From Actinomadura sp. WMMA1423 (GTDB lineage Bacteria; Actinomycetota; Actinomycetes; Streptosporangiales; Streptosporangiaceae), in assembly GCF_006547145.1 (NCBI RefSeq), contig NZ_CP041244.1, forward strand, positions 1,426,001-1,490,000: DNA of 64,000 bases, read 5' to 3'. The notes under the pieces were generated by a model, which ran no database searches, was not told where the DNA came from, and was given only the letters and a program-made list of their open reading frames with translations. Both the position numbers and the translations under genes were made by a program. Numbering within the stretch: position 1 is the stretch's first letter; the number at the start of each line of letters is the position of its first letter. Shown one piece after another: positions 42,902-50,374 of the stretch.

Positions 42902-43869
42902 GGCCTGGCCCCGGGCGCCAGCCAGGAGTCGAGCGTGTAGTCCTTCTTGATGAGCGCCTGCTGGACGAGGAACGTCTTGGTCCCCTCCAGCAGCTTCAGC
43001 CCCTCGGCCGGGAAGGGCTCCTCGGGCAGCTGGTCCTTCAGCGTGGTCTTGATCGAGATGTCGGCGGCGTACCCGCCGGTCTCGGCGACGTAGGCGGTGT
43101 AGCCCGGCCAGTCGGCCTTGGCGGCCTGCGCGGCCTTGGTCTCGGCCTTCTGCCACACCTGGACGATGTCCTTGTGCCCGGCCAGGTACTTCTCCGTCAC
43201 GACGGTGACGGACGTGCCCAGCAGGTCGGGGTGGTCGCGGGAGGCGATGTCGATCGACTTGTAGCCCTTCTTCTCCTGCGCGGCCTGGTCGGCGGCGACG
43301 AGGCCGCCCGCGTCGATCGAGTTCTTCTCCAGCGCCGCGATGATCGCCGGCGTGTACATGTGGATGATCTCCTTGGGCTTCACCCCGGCCTGCTCCAGCG
43401 CGCCGAGCAGGTAGCGGTGGATGTAGGAGCCGGTCTGGACGCCGATGCGCTTGCCCTCCAGGTCCTTGAGGGACGCGGGGCCGCCGTCCTTCTTGGCGAC
43501 GATCGCGGCGTCCAGGCGGATCGAGTTGAGCGACAGCAGGCGGGTCGGCAGGCCCTGGCCCCGGCCGATGAGGGCGGGGGTGTCCCCGTACTGGCCGATG
43601 TCGAGGGAGCCGCCCGCGAGGGCCTGGTTCAGGTCGGGGCCGTTCGGGAACGTCGCGACCTTGATCTTGGTGATGCCGGCGGCCTTCAGCTCCGGCAGCA
43701 GCTCGCCGCGCTGGTCGAGGAAGCCGACGGCGCGGGTCAGCTTGTTGCCGACCCCCGACCCGATCACTCCGATGCGGAGCGTCCCGGAGCCGCTGTCGGC
43801 CTCGGAGGAACCGCACGCCGCCGCGGCGAGGACGAGGAGGCCGGCGGCCAGAACTCTGGGAAGTCTCAC
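42898..43869 (-). CDS. ABC transporter substrate-binding lipoprotein (sulfonate/NMT1-like)
   Basis: A 323-residue periplasmic-binding-type lipoprotein; lipobox LAAAAC near residue 19. The body resembles SsuA/NMT1 binders: LRIGVIGSGVGNKL, GGSLDIGQYGDTPALIG, GKRIGVQTGSYIHRYLLGALEQAG. It captures a sulfonate or related sulfur compound for the SsuBC-type transporter. GTG 43869 is preferred to GTG 43884, which has no ribosome site. It sits between two flavoprotein/ferredoxin pairs, unusually far from the permease. Confidence 0.88.
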   Translation of the reverse strand: MRLPRVLAAGLLVLAAAACGSSEADSGSGTLRIGVIGSGVGNKLTRAVGFLDQRGELLPELKAAGITKIKVATFPNGPDLNQALAGGSLDIGQYGDTPALIGRGQGLPTRLLSLNSIRLDAAIVAKKDGGPASLKDLEGKRIGVQTGSYIHRYLLGALEQAGVKPKEIIHMYTPAIIAALEKNSIDAGGLVAADQAAQEKKGYKSIDIASRDHPDLLGTSVTVVTEKYLAGHKDIVQVWQKAETKAAQAAKADWPGYTAYVAETGGYAADISIKTTLKDQLPEEPFPAEGLKLLEGTKTFLVQQALIKKDYTLDSWLAPGARP

Positions 43870-43907
43870 TTTGTCGCCTTTCACGGGGATCTAGCTGTTG
43901 CGGTGTC

Positions 43908-44252
43908 TCAGGAGGTGAGGGGCGCGCCCGCCCGGCCGAGGGACGGGCCGACCGCGAGCCTGGCGCCGGGGGTCCGCCCCCGGCCCCAGCCGATCTGCGC
44001 GCGGTAGGCGCCGAGCGTCCCGTCCGCGGCCAGCGCCGCCTCGTCGGGCGGCTCGGGCAGCGCGTGCGAGCGCGGGTCGACGAACAGGGCGTCCACCGGG
44101 CAGTACGCCTCGCACATGAAGCAGGTCTGGCAGTCGCCCTGCCGGGCGATGACGGGGATGCCGTCCGGGCCGCGGTCGAAGACGTTCGTCGGGCAGACGT
44201 CGACGCACTTGTCGCAGGCGATGCACCGCTCCCGCGAGACGATCTCGATCAC
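43908..44252 (-). CDS. AprB-like 2x[4Fe-4S] ferredoxin, copy 2
   Basis: A 114-residue ferredoxin: CIACDKCVDVCP and CQTCFMCEAYCPVDAL motifs, same spacing and same C-terminal extension (IGWGRGRTPGA) as the copy at 41010, identical in length. GTG 44252 overlaps the flavoprotein stop (GTGA). It partners the flavoprotein at 44249. Confidence 0.9.
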   Translation of the reverse strand: MIEIVSRERCIACDKCVDVCPTNVFDRGPDGIPVIARQGDCQTCFMCEAYCPVDALFVDPRSHALPEPPDEAALAADGTLGAYRAQIGWGRGRTPGARLAVGPSLGRAGAPLTS

Positions 44253-45817
44253 GACGCCACCGCCGCGGACTCCGGGCGCGTCCAGACCTCGTCGAGGCCG
44301 CCGGTGACGAGGCGGTGGTGCTGGGCCGGGTCCTGGCCCGGCAGGTCCTGGCGCTTGTGCATGCCCCGCGTCTCGGTGCGGGCGAGAGCGGCCCGGTACA
44401 TCCAGCGGGCGTGCGCGGTCATCGCGGCCGCCGAGCGCGCCCGGACGATCCCGCCGCCCTCCTCGCGGAGCGTGCCGCGCAGTTCGCGCCACGTCCGGTC
44501 CAGGACGTCCAGCGCGGGCGCGATGCGGTCGCCGTGCCGCAGCAGGTTCTTCTCGTAGGGCAGCACCTCGCCCTGGACGGCGGCGACGTAGCCGGCGTGG
44601 CCGCCGGACGCGCCGCCCGACGGCCTGACGCCCGCCTCGCCGAGGGCGTGCACGGTCCGCGTCCCGGCGCGCCCGCCCAGTCCCGCGGCGTGCCGGGCGG
44701 CGCCCTGCCCCGCCCAGGTGCCCGACGACATCGCCCACGCGGCGTTGTGGCTGCCGCCGCCGGTGAAGCCGCCGCAGACCAGCTCGCGGGTGGCGGCGTC
44801 GCCCGCCGCGTACAGGCCGGCGACCGAGGTGGAGCAGTCGGCGCCGGTGATCCGGATGCCGCCGGTGCCGCGGACGGTCCCCTCGGCGAGCAGCGTGACG
44901 GGGAACAGGTCCGTGAACGGGTCGATGCCCTGGCGGTCGAACGGGAGGAAGAAGTTCGCCTGCGCGAGGCGCATCGCCCGCTGCTGGTCGGGCGTGGCCC
45001 GGTCGATCCGGCACAGGACGGGCTCGCTGAGCAGCGTCCGGGCGATCACCGACCGCCCGCGCTGGCTGCCCGCGCCCTCCAGCACGGTCCCGTCCGCGTG
45101 GTAGAAGGTGGCGAACGAGTAGAACGCCGTCTTGGTCACGGAGGTGAAGGCCGGGGCGATCGCGTAGGCGTTGGAGAACTCCATGCCGGACAGTTCGGCG
45201 CCCGCCTCCGCCGCGAACAGCGCGCCGTCCCCGGTGTTGACGTCGCAGCCCAGCGCCTTGCTGAGGAAGGCGCACCCCCCGGTGGCGAGCACGACCGCTC
45301 CCGACCTGACCTGGAACGGCCTGTCGTCGCGCAGGCGGTACCCGGCGGCACCGGCGACGGCGCCGGCCTCGTCCGCGAGCAGCTCGGTGACGGGGCTGTG
45401 GTCGAGGACCCGCACCCCCGAGCGGCGGACCCGCACGCGCATCCGCCGCATGTACTCCGGTCCCTGGAGGCCGCGCCGGATCTGGCGGCCGTTCTCGTCC
45501 ACCGGGAACGGATACCTGGAGATCTCGGCCAGCTCGTTCATGTTCGCGTAGGTCTGGTCGAGGACGCGGGCCATCCACCCGCGGTCGGCGAGGTAGCCGC
45601 CCAGGCCCTCGCGGCTAACCATGGCCGCCTCGCGGGCCTCCGGGTCCGGCTCGACGTACCAGACGCCGGTGCCCGCCGACGCCGTGGCGCCGCTCGTCCC
45701 GAGGTACCCCTTGTCGGCGAGGACGACGTCCGCGCCGGCCTCGGCCGCCTTGATCGCGGCCCACGCTCCGGCGGGGCCGCCGCCCGCGACGAGCACATCG
45801 GCGGTCAGGTCGGTCAT
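44249..45817 (-). CDS. SDH/fumarate-reductase/AprA-family flavoprotein, copy 2
   Basis: A 522-residue FAD protein paralogous to the one at 41351: VLVAGGGPAGAWAAIKA, GTSGATASAGTGVWY, VVLATGGCAFLSKALG, GTVRGTGGIRI, GLYAAGDAATRELV, TETRGMHKRQDLP. The two copies share motifs along their whole length but differ in substrate-side positions (for example NNLW versus TGVW), so they may act on different substrates or consecutive steps (inference). ATG 45817 has the strongest ribosome site in the operon (AAGGAGG) and overlaps the ATP-binding gene stop by 4 bp. Confidence 0.88.
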   Translation of the reverse strand: MTDLTADVLVAGGGPAGAWAAIKAAEAGADVVLADKGYLGTSGATASAGTGVWYVEPDPEAREAAMVSREGLGGYLADRGWMARVLDQTYANMNELAEISRYPFPVDENGRQIRRGLQGPEYMRRMRVRVRRSGVRVLDHSPVTELLADEAGAVAGAAGYRLRDDRPFQVRSGAVVLATGGCAFLSKALGCDVNTGDGALFAAEAGAELSGMEFSNAYAIAPAFTSVTKTAFYSFATFYHADGTVLEGAGSQRGRSVIARTLLSEPVLCRIDRATPDQQRAMRLAQANFFLPFDRQGIDPFTDLFPVTLLAEGTVRGTGGIRITGADCSTSVAGLYAAGDAATRELVCGGFTGGGSHNAAWAMSSGTWAGQGAARHAAGLGGRAGTRTVHALGEAGVRPSGGASGGHAGYVAAVQGEVLPYEKNLLRHGDRIAPALDVLDRTWRELRGTLREEGGGIVRARSAAAMTAHARWMYRAALARTETRGMHKRQDLPGQDPAQHHRLVTGGLDEVWTRPESAAVAS

Positions 45818-46563
45818 GGTGCCTCCTTGGCAGTGGGGGTCTTTCGAGCGGAGCGGACGGGTCGTACTCCGAGCCCGTCCAGCAGGTCGCGCCGCAGCGC
45901 GATGAACCCCGGATCGTCCAGCGACCGGGGGCGGGGAAGGCCGACGGCGTACTCCCGTTCGATCCGGCCGCCCGCGAGCAGCAGCGCGCGGTCGGCGAGC
46001 AGGAGCGCCTCCTCGACGTCGTGGGTGACCAGCAGGACCGCGGGCCGGTGCTCGGCCCACAGGTCGGCGACGAGCGCCTGGGCGTTGAGCCTGGTGAGCG
46101 CGTCCAGCGCCCCGAACGGCTCGTCGAGCAGGAGCAGGTCGGGCGTCCGCACCAGCGCGCGGGCCAGCGCGACGCGCTGCGACTCGCCGCCGGACAGGGT
46201 GAGCGGCCACGCGTCGGCGCGGGCCGTCAGCCCGACCTCGGCCAGCGCCGCCTCGGCCCGATCGCGGAGGCCGCGCCCCCGCAAGCCGAGCACGACGTTG
46301 TCCCACACCCGGCTCCACGGGAGCAGGCGGTGCTCCTGGTAGACGACGGCGTGCCTGCCCGGGACGGTGATCTCGCCGCTCCCCTCGCCGTCCAGACCGG
46401 CCAGCGCGCGCAGCAGCGTGCTCTTCCCGGAGCCGCTCGCGCCGAGCAGCGCGACGAACTCGCCGGGCGCTATGTCGAGGTCCACGCCGTCCAGGACGGT
46501 GCGCTCGCCGAACACCCGCCTGAGGCCGCGGACGCGCACCCCCTTCGCCACCGTCGTCGTCAT
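45814..46563 (-). CDS. ssuB: ABC transporter ATP-binding protein (sulfonate type)
   Basis: A 249-residue ABC ATPase: Walker A GASGSGKST, Q loop VVYQEHRLLPW, signature LSGGESQRVALARAL, Walker B DLLLLDEPFGALD, switch His in VLLVTHDVEEAL. The VYQEHRLLPW form and length are those of SsuB/TauB proteins. It powers import through the permease at 46560. ATG 46563 overlaps the permease stop by 4 bp. The symbol is by family and by the nearby ssuD, not by tested function. Confidence 0.92.
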   Translation of the reverse strand: MTTTVAKGVRVRGLRRVFGERTVLDGVDLDIAPGEFVALLGASGSGKSTLLRALAGLDGEGSGEITVPGRHAVVYQEHRLLPWSRVWDNVVLGLRGRGLRDRAEAALAEVGLTARADAWPLTLSGGESQRVALARALVRTPDLLLLDEPFGALDALTRLNAQALVADLWAEHRPAVLLVTHDVEEALLLADRALLLAGGRIEREYAVGLPRPRSLDDPGFIALRRDLLDGLGVRPVRSARKTPTAKEAP

Positions 46564-47408
46564 CGCGCCACCAGTCCCCTGCGCCATGCCAGGGCCCGCC
46601 GCTCGATGAGCCGCACCAGCAGGTCCGTCGACACGCCGAGCAGCGCGTAGACCACGAGCACCAGGAAGACCGTGTCCATCTGCAGGAACTGGGTGGCCTG
46701 GTTGATGACGAAGCCGATCCCGCTGGCCGTCGCGGACTGCTCCACGACGACGAGCGTCAGCCACGCGACGCCGAGCGACAGGCGCAGGCCGACGAGGATC
46801 TGCGGGAGCGCGCCGGGCAGGATGACCTTCCGGATGAGGCCGAGGCGGCCGAGCCCGCAGGTGCGGGCCGACTCCACCAGCCGCTCGTCCACGCCCCGGA
46901 TGCCGTGGAACACGTTGATGTAGAGCGGGAACACGACACCGACCGCGATCAGGCCGACCTTGGACGTCTCGCCGATCCCGAACCAGATGATGAACAGCGG
47001 GACCAGCGCGAGGTGCGGGAGCATCCGGACCGCCTGGACCGGCGCGTCGATGACGTCCTCGCTCACCCTGAACAGCCCGGAGAGCAGGCCGAGGACGAGG
47101 CCCGTCGGCAGTCCGATCGCCAGGCCCTTCAGGACCCGGACCAGCGAGACCCCGAGGTTGTGGAAGAGCTCGCCCGAGGAGGCCATCTCCCAGCCGCGGA
47201 CGGCGACGTCGCTGGGCGGCGGGGTCGTGCTGCCCAGCCAGCCCGCGCGGGCGCCGGCCTCCCACAGCGCGAGGACGACGACCAGGCCGCTGACCTTGCG
47301 TGCCCGGCGCAGCAGGGACAGCAGCACCGTCCCCGAGCGGGCGGCGGCCGCGGGCGGCGCCGCCGCGGGGATCGCCGAGCGGGGCGGGTCGAGCAGGTCG
47401 GTGGACAT
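46560..47408 (-). CDS. ssuC: ABC transporter permease (sulfonate type)
   Basis: A 282-residue permease with about six TM helices and the EAA loop ESARTCGLGRLGLIRKVILPGALP, as in SsuC/TauC proteins. It imports an organosulfonate with SsuB and the lipoprotein at 42898. ATG 47408 is chosen over an earlier in-frame start because GGAGGTG lies 5 bp upstream. It is the first full gene of the seven-gene operon; a leader peptide and a CU-rich leader precede it. Confidence 0.92.
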   Translation of the reverse strand: MSTDLLDPPRSAIPAAAPPAAAARSGTVLLSLLRRARKVSGLVVVLALWEAGARAGWLGSTTPPPSDVAVRGWEMASSGELFHNLGVSLVRVLKGLAIGLPTGLVLGLLSGLFRVSEDVIDAPVQAVRMLPHLALVPLFIIWFGIGETSKVGLIAVGVVFPLYINVFHGIRGVDERLVESARTCGLGRLGLIRKVILPGALPQILVGLRLSLGVAWLTLVVVEQSATASGIGFVINQATQFLQMDTVFLVLVVYALLGVSTDLLVRLIERRALAWRRGLVAR

Positions 47409-47417
47409 GCGGCACCT

Positions 47418-47492
47418 CCGGAAGAGGGGAACGGAAGGAAGGCGGCGGGAATCCGGCACGGGAGGACGGCCGGTGGGAAAGAGGGGGAGGTT
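47418..47492 (-). promoter_or_regulatory. CU-rich, G-poor leader segment (possible Rho-utilisation region)
   Basis: On the transcribed strand the RNA between the leader peptide and ssuC is strikingly rich in C and U and poor in G (runs such as CCUCCCCCUCUUUCCC). No good hairpin-plus-U terminator is seen. This composition fits Rho loading; that function is inference. Confidence 0.4.
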
Positions 47493-47527
47493 CGCCGGTC
47501 AGTGGCGGCGGCGCACGAAAGAGCGGC

Positions 47528-47599
47528 TCAACAGGATGCGCTGCACACGCGAAGCAGGTCGACGTGGCGCCTCGCCACCAAGACCATCGCTGCGTTCAT
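47528..47599 (-). CDS. Sulfur-operon leader peptide ending in Cys
   Basis: A 23-codon frame on the same strand as, and 120 bp ahead of, ssuC. Its core RRHVDLLRVCSASC matches the conserved leader-peptide family found before sulfur-assimilation operons in actinomycetes, including the two Cys codons near the end (TGC at residue 19, TGT as last codon). Ribosome stalling at the Cys codons when cysteine is scarce would control downstream transcription (inference from the family). ATG 47599 has GAGGA directly before it; ATG at residue 5 is an alternative. Confidence 0.8.
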   Translation of the reverse strand: MNAAMVLVARRHVDLLRVCSASC

Positions 47600-47688
47600 G
47601 TCCTCAGCATGCACTCGGCGGCGCCGCCTGGGAAGCCCCCAAAAAGTCGCCTTCACCTGCGCAGACGTCATCCGGGGAGGCATTTTCC

Positions 47689-47709
47689 GATAAAACCTAC
47701 CGTTTTACC
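47689..47709. promoter_or_regulatory. Inverted repeat, candidate operator upstream of the ssu leader
   Basis: GATAAAAC-CTACC-GTTTTACC: 8-bp arms with one mismatch around a 5-bp spacer, in a short AT-rich island 90 bp upstream of the leader peptide. It is a plausible regulator site. Confidence 0.5.
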
Positions 47710-47791
47710 TGGGAATATGCGGGTTTCGGTCCTCCGGCCCGCCCGGCCAGACGGTTACGCAGATCACACCCCCCGGGAACCCCGTGGCGGA

Positions 47792-47823
47792 CGGACCGTG
47801 ACGCTCCCTCTACGGACGGTCCG
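47792..47823 (-). terminator. Hairpin after the flavin reductase gene
   Basis: CGGACCGT / ACGGTCCG, 8-bp arms with a 16-nt loop, starting 45 bp after the flavin reductase stop. It may separate this operon from the ABC operon. Confidence 0.4.
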
Positions 47824-47868
47824 ACCCGCCGTCCACCATGTGGACGCGCGGGTCGGGCGGGCCGCGAC

Positions 47869-48342
47869 TCAGCCGAGCCTGCGGAAGGCACTGGCGTGGA
47901 AGACCAGCGGGGGCACCTCGGGAGCCGCGTCCAGATCCTGGACCCGGAACACGACGATGTCGTGGTCGCCTGACCGGACCCGCTGCTCGACGGTGCAGTC
48001 GAACCACGCCGCCGCGCCCTCGACGAGCACGCAGCCGTCGGCGGTCGAGCGCCACTCGACGCCGGCGAACCGGTCGCCGGTGCGGCCGCCGAGGCGCCGG
48101 CCGACGTGCTCCTGGTGGGCACCGAGCACGCTGATGCCGATGCGGGGCAGCGCGCGCAGCCGCGGCCACGTGGTCGAGGTGTGCGCGACGCACACCGACA
48201 CCAGTGGCGGATCCAGCGAAACCGGGACGAACGAGCTGGCCGCGATCCCGGCCGGACGGCCGTCCACGAGCCCCGCCACCACCGCGACGCCCGTCGGGTA
48301 GGCGCCGTAGACGCGGCGCAGTTCCGGCTCCACCGCGGTCAT
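47869..48342 (-). CDS. Flavin reductase (FMN-binding split-barrel)
   Basis: A 157-residue flavin reductase-like domain protein: RRVYGAYPTGVAVVAGLVDGRPAGIAASSFVPVSLDPPLVSVCV, then GISVLGAHQEHVGRRLG and CTVEQRVRSGDHDIVVFRV. This is the HpaC/split-barrel type rather than SsuE-type. It would supply FMNH2 to SsuD. ATG 48342 overlaps the ssuD stop by 4 bp, so both are made together. Confidence 0.92.
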   Translation of the reverse strand: MTAVEPELRRVYGAYPTGVAVVAGLVDGRPAGIAASSFVPVSLDPPLVSVCVAHTSTTWPRLRALPRIGISVLGAHQEHVGRRLGGRTGDRFAGVEWRSTADGCVLVEGAAAWFDCTVEQRVRSGDHDIVVFRVQDLDAAPEVPPLVFHASAFRRLG

Positions 48343-49511
48343 GCCGGCACCTCCTCCGGCAGGAACGCGCCGTGCCCGGTGCCGGTGGTGCCGGTGCCGT
48401 GGAACAGTCCGCGCCGGACGAGGCAGGGAAGCACTCCCTCCCCGAACCAGTACAGCTCCTCCAGGTGCGGGTACCCGGACAGCACGAACTCCTCGATGCC
48501 GGCGTCGGCGTACTCGGCGATCCGGTCGGCGACCTCGGCGTGCGAGCCGACGAGGGCCGTCCCCGCGCCGCCGCGGACGAGGCCGACCCCTGCCCACAGG
48601 TTGGGCGCCGCCTCCAGCGCGTGCGGGTCGCGCCACGTGCCGTCGGCGCGGGCGTGCTCGTGAAGGTCGCGCATGCGCCGCTGCCCGGTGGACTCGCTGC
48701 GGGCCAGGACGGCCTGCGCGGCGGCGACCGTCTCCTCGCCGAGCGCTTCGACGAGCCGGCCCGCCTGCCGCCATGCCTCCTCGGCGGTGTCGCGGGTGAT
48801 GACGTGCAGCCGGACGCCGAAGCGCGGCTCGCGGCCCCGGGCGGCCGCGAGCTCCCGGATCCATTCGACCTTGCGGACGACCGCGTCCACCGGCTCTCCC
48901 CAGGTCAGGTGGACGTCGGCATGCTCGGCCGCGACCGGTCCCGCCGCGGGCGACGATCCGCCGAAGTACAGCGGCGGCACGGGATCGGGCAGGGTCGGCA
49001 GGCGTGCCGCCTCGATGTCGAGGTGCGCGCCGCGGTGGGTGACGGTCTCCCCGTCCCACAGCCGCCGCACGACCGACAGGAACTCGTCACAGCGCGCGTA
49101 CCGCTCCTCCTTGGACAGGCGGTCGCCGTAGGCGCGCTGCTCGTGGGCCTCGCCGCCGGTGACGACGTTCAGCGAGAGCCGTCCGGGCGCGTGCGCCGAG
49201 AAGGTGGCGGCCATCTGCGCGGCGAGCGTCGGGCTGACCAGGCCCGGGCGGAACGCCACCAGGAACGCCAGCCGCTCGGACTCGCGCGCCAGCATCGCCG
49301 TCGTCAGCCAGGCGTCCTCGCACCACGCGCCGGTGGGGGTGAGCGCGCCGGTGAAGCCGAACTCCTCGGCGGCGCGGGCGATCGACGACAGGTGGCCGAT
49401 CGAGGCGCGCCGGTCGCCGGCCGCGGCTCCGGCGGGCTGCCCGTGCCCGCCGCCCGCGACGAAGCGCGAGTCGCCGTAGGTGGGCAGGAACCAGTGCATC
49501 GTAAGGGTCAC
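48339..49511 (-). CDS. ssuD: FMNH2-dependent alkanesulfonate monooxygenase
   Basis: A 390-residue luciferase-like enzyme closely matching SsuD throughout: MHWFLPTYGD at the start, TGAWCEDAWL (active-site Cys region), LVAFRPGL, VTGGEAHE, PPLYFGGSS, GVRLHVITRDT with the catalytic Arg/His, NLWAGVGLVRGGAGTALVG, and FVLSGYPHLEE. It splits alkanesulfonates into aldehyde and sulfite. GTG 49511 has AAGGAAGG upstream. It is followed by the truncated sfnG gene on its 5' side and by the flavin reductase gene on its 3' side. Confidence 0.96.
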   Translation of the reverse strand: MTLTMHWFLPTYGDSRFVAGGGHGQPAGAAAGDRRASIGHLSSIARAAEEFGFTGALTPTGAWCEDAWLTTAMLARESERLAFLVAFRPGLVSPTLAAQMAATFSAHAPGRLSLNVVTGGEAHEQRAYGDRLSKEERYARCDEFLSVVRRLWDGETVTHRGAHLDIEAARLPTLPDPVPPLYFGGSSPAAGPVAAEHADVHLTWGEPVDAVVRKVEWIRELAAARGREPRFGVRLHVITRDTAEEAWRQAGRLVEALGEETVAAAQAVLARSESTGQRRMRDLHEHARADGTWRDPHALEAAPNLWAGVGLVRGGAGTALVGSHAEVADRIAEYADAGIEEFVLSGYPHLEELYWFGEGVLPCLVRRGLFHGTGTTGTGHGAFLPEEVPA

Positions 49512-49567
49512 GGTGTGCCTTCCTTCTTCCCGGCCCGCCTCGCGGAGGGCCGGCCGTGGGACCTGGT

Positions 49568-49726
49568 TCAGAGCTGGCTGTCCTCGGCTAGGACGGCGAG
49601 TTCGCGGTTGTACTCGTAGCCCCAGTCCGTGCGCTGCTCGATCCCGCTCACGACCAGGCCGCCGCTGACGTTCGGCACCCGGCAGGCGAACTTCGGCGGC
49701 CTATTGTCGATATTCCCTACAGACAT
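49568..49726 (-). pseudogene. sfnG: Truncated dimethylsulfone monooxygenase (first 52 residues only)
   Basis: A 52-codon frame (ATG 49726) reading FACRVPNVSGGLVVSGIEQR followed by TDWGYEYNRELAVLAED. This is the characteristic N-terminus of SfnG-type dimethylsulfone monooxygenases, which are about 360 residues. The frame stops right after AED, where SfnG continues with its barrel, and the ssuD gene follows 57 bp on. So about 85 percent of the gene is lost. The usual aromatic Tyr-Trp pair after FA is Cys-Arg here, another sign of decay. It lies divergent from the remnant LysR gene, the expected regulator partner. Confidence 0.8.
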
Positions 49727-49814
49727 AGTTAGGATTGTGAGGTGCCGTCCCGCCGCCGGTCAATGTGGCGTTCGCGACGGGGCGATAAGGAAACCTGTCA
49801 CCGCCGGAGGCCCG

Positions 49815-50374
49815 ATGCGGATCGAACAGTGGAATGCGTCGCCGCCGTCACGCGCCTCGGCTCCATGCGCCGGGCCAGCGAGGCGCTGCACCTGTCCCGG
49901 CCGGCGCTGAGCCAGACGATCAGCGACCTCGAGCGCGAGCTCGGCGTCACGCTGCTCGACCGCCATCGCGCCGGAGCCCGGATCAGCGCCGGCTGCGGTC
50001 GGGCTACCTCATGCACCGCTACGTCCACCGCCTGCTGGACGGGCGGGAGCCGTCGTTCGCCTACTCCGTCGACGGGCGCCGAGATGGGCAAGATCATGAT
50101 CGCCGAGGGACTCGGCGTCACGCTGCTGCCCGACTACAGCGTCGCCGGCGACCCGCTCGAGCTCACCGGCGTCATCACCCGCCTGGAGACCGAGGGGCCG
50201 GGCGTCCTCCTCGTCGCCGAGCACGCCCGCACGCGCCACCTTCCCGGCCATGTCGACCGGATGATCCGCCTGCTCCGCTCCCAGGCCGCCCGGCTGCTCG
50301 GGGGCGAAGGCGAGGACGGTGACGCTCTGGCGGCGCCGCCGGTGAAGCCGGGGCCGGCGTTCAGGAGTTGCTGA
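49815..50374 (+). pseudogene. LysR-family regulator remnant
   Basis: Three lesions break one LysR gene. ATG 49815 has a perfect GGAGGCCCG site and reads MRIEQ, then one base is missing, so the HTH continues in another frame (VAAVTRLGSMRRASEALHLS, then LERELGVTLLDRHRAGARIS). Next, about 150 residues are deleted and the frame changes again (RSGYLMHRYVHRLLDGREPS). Finally one extra base in the GACGGGCGCC stretch restores the earlier frame (AEMGKIMIAEGLGVTLLPDY), which runs to a stop at 50374. The family type fits regulators of sulfur-source genes. Confidence 0.8.
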
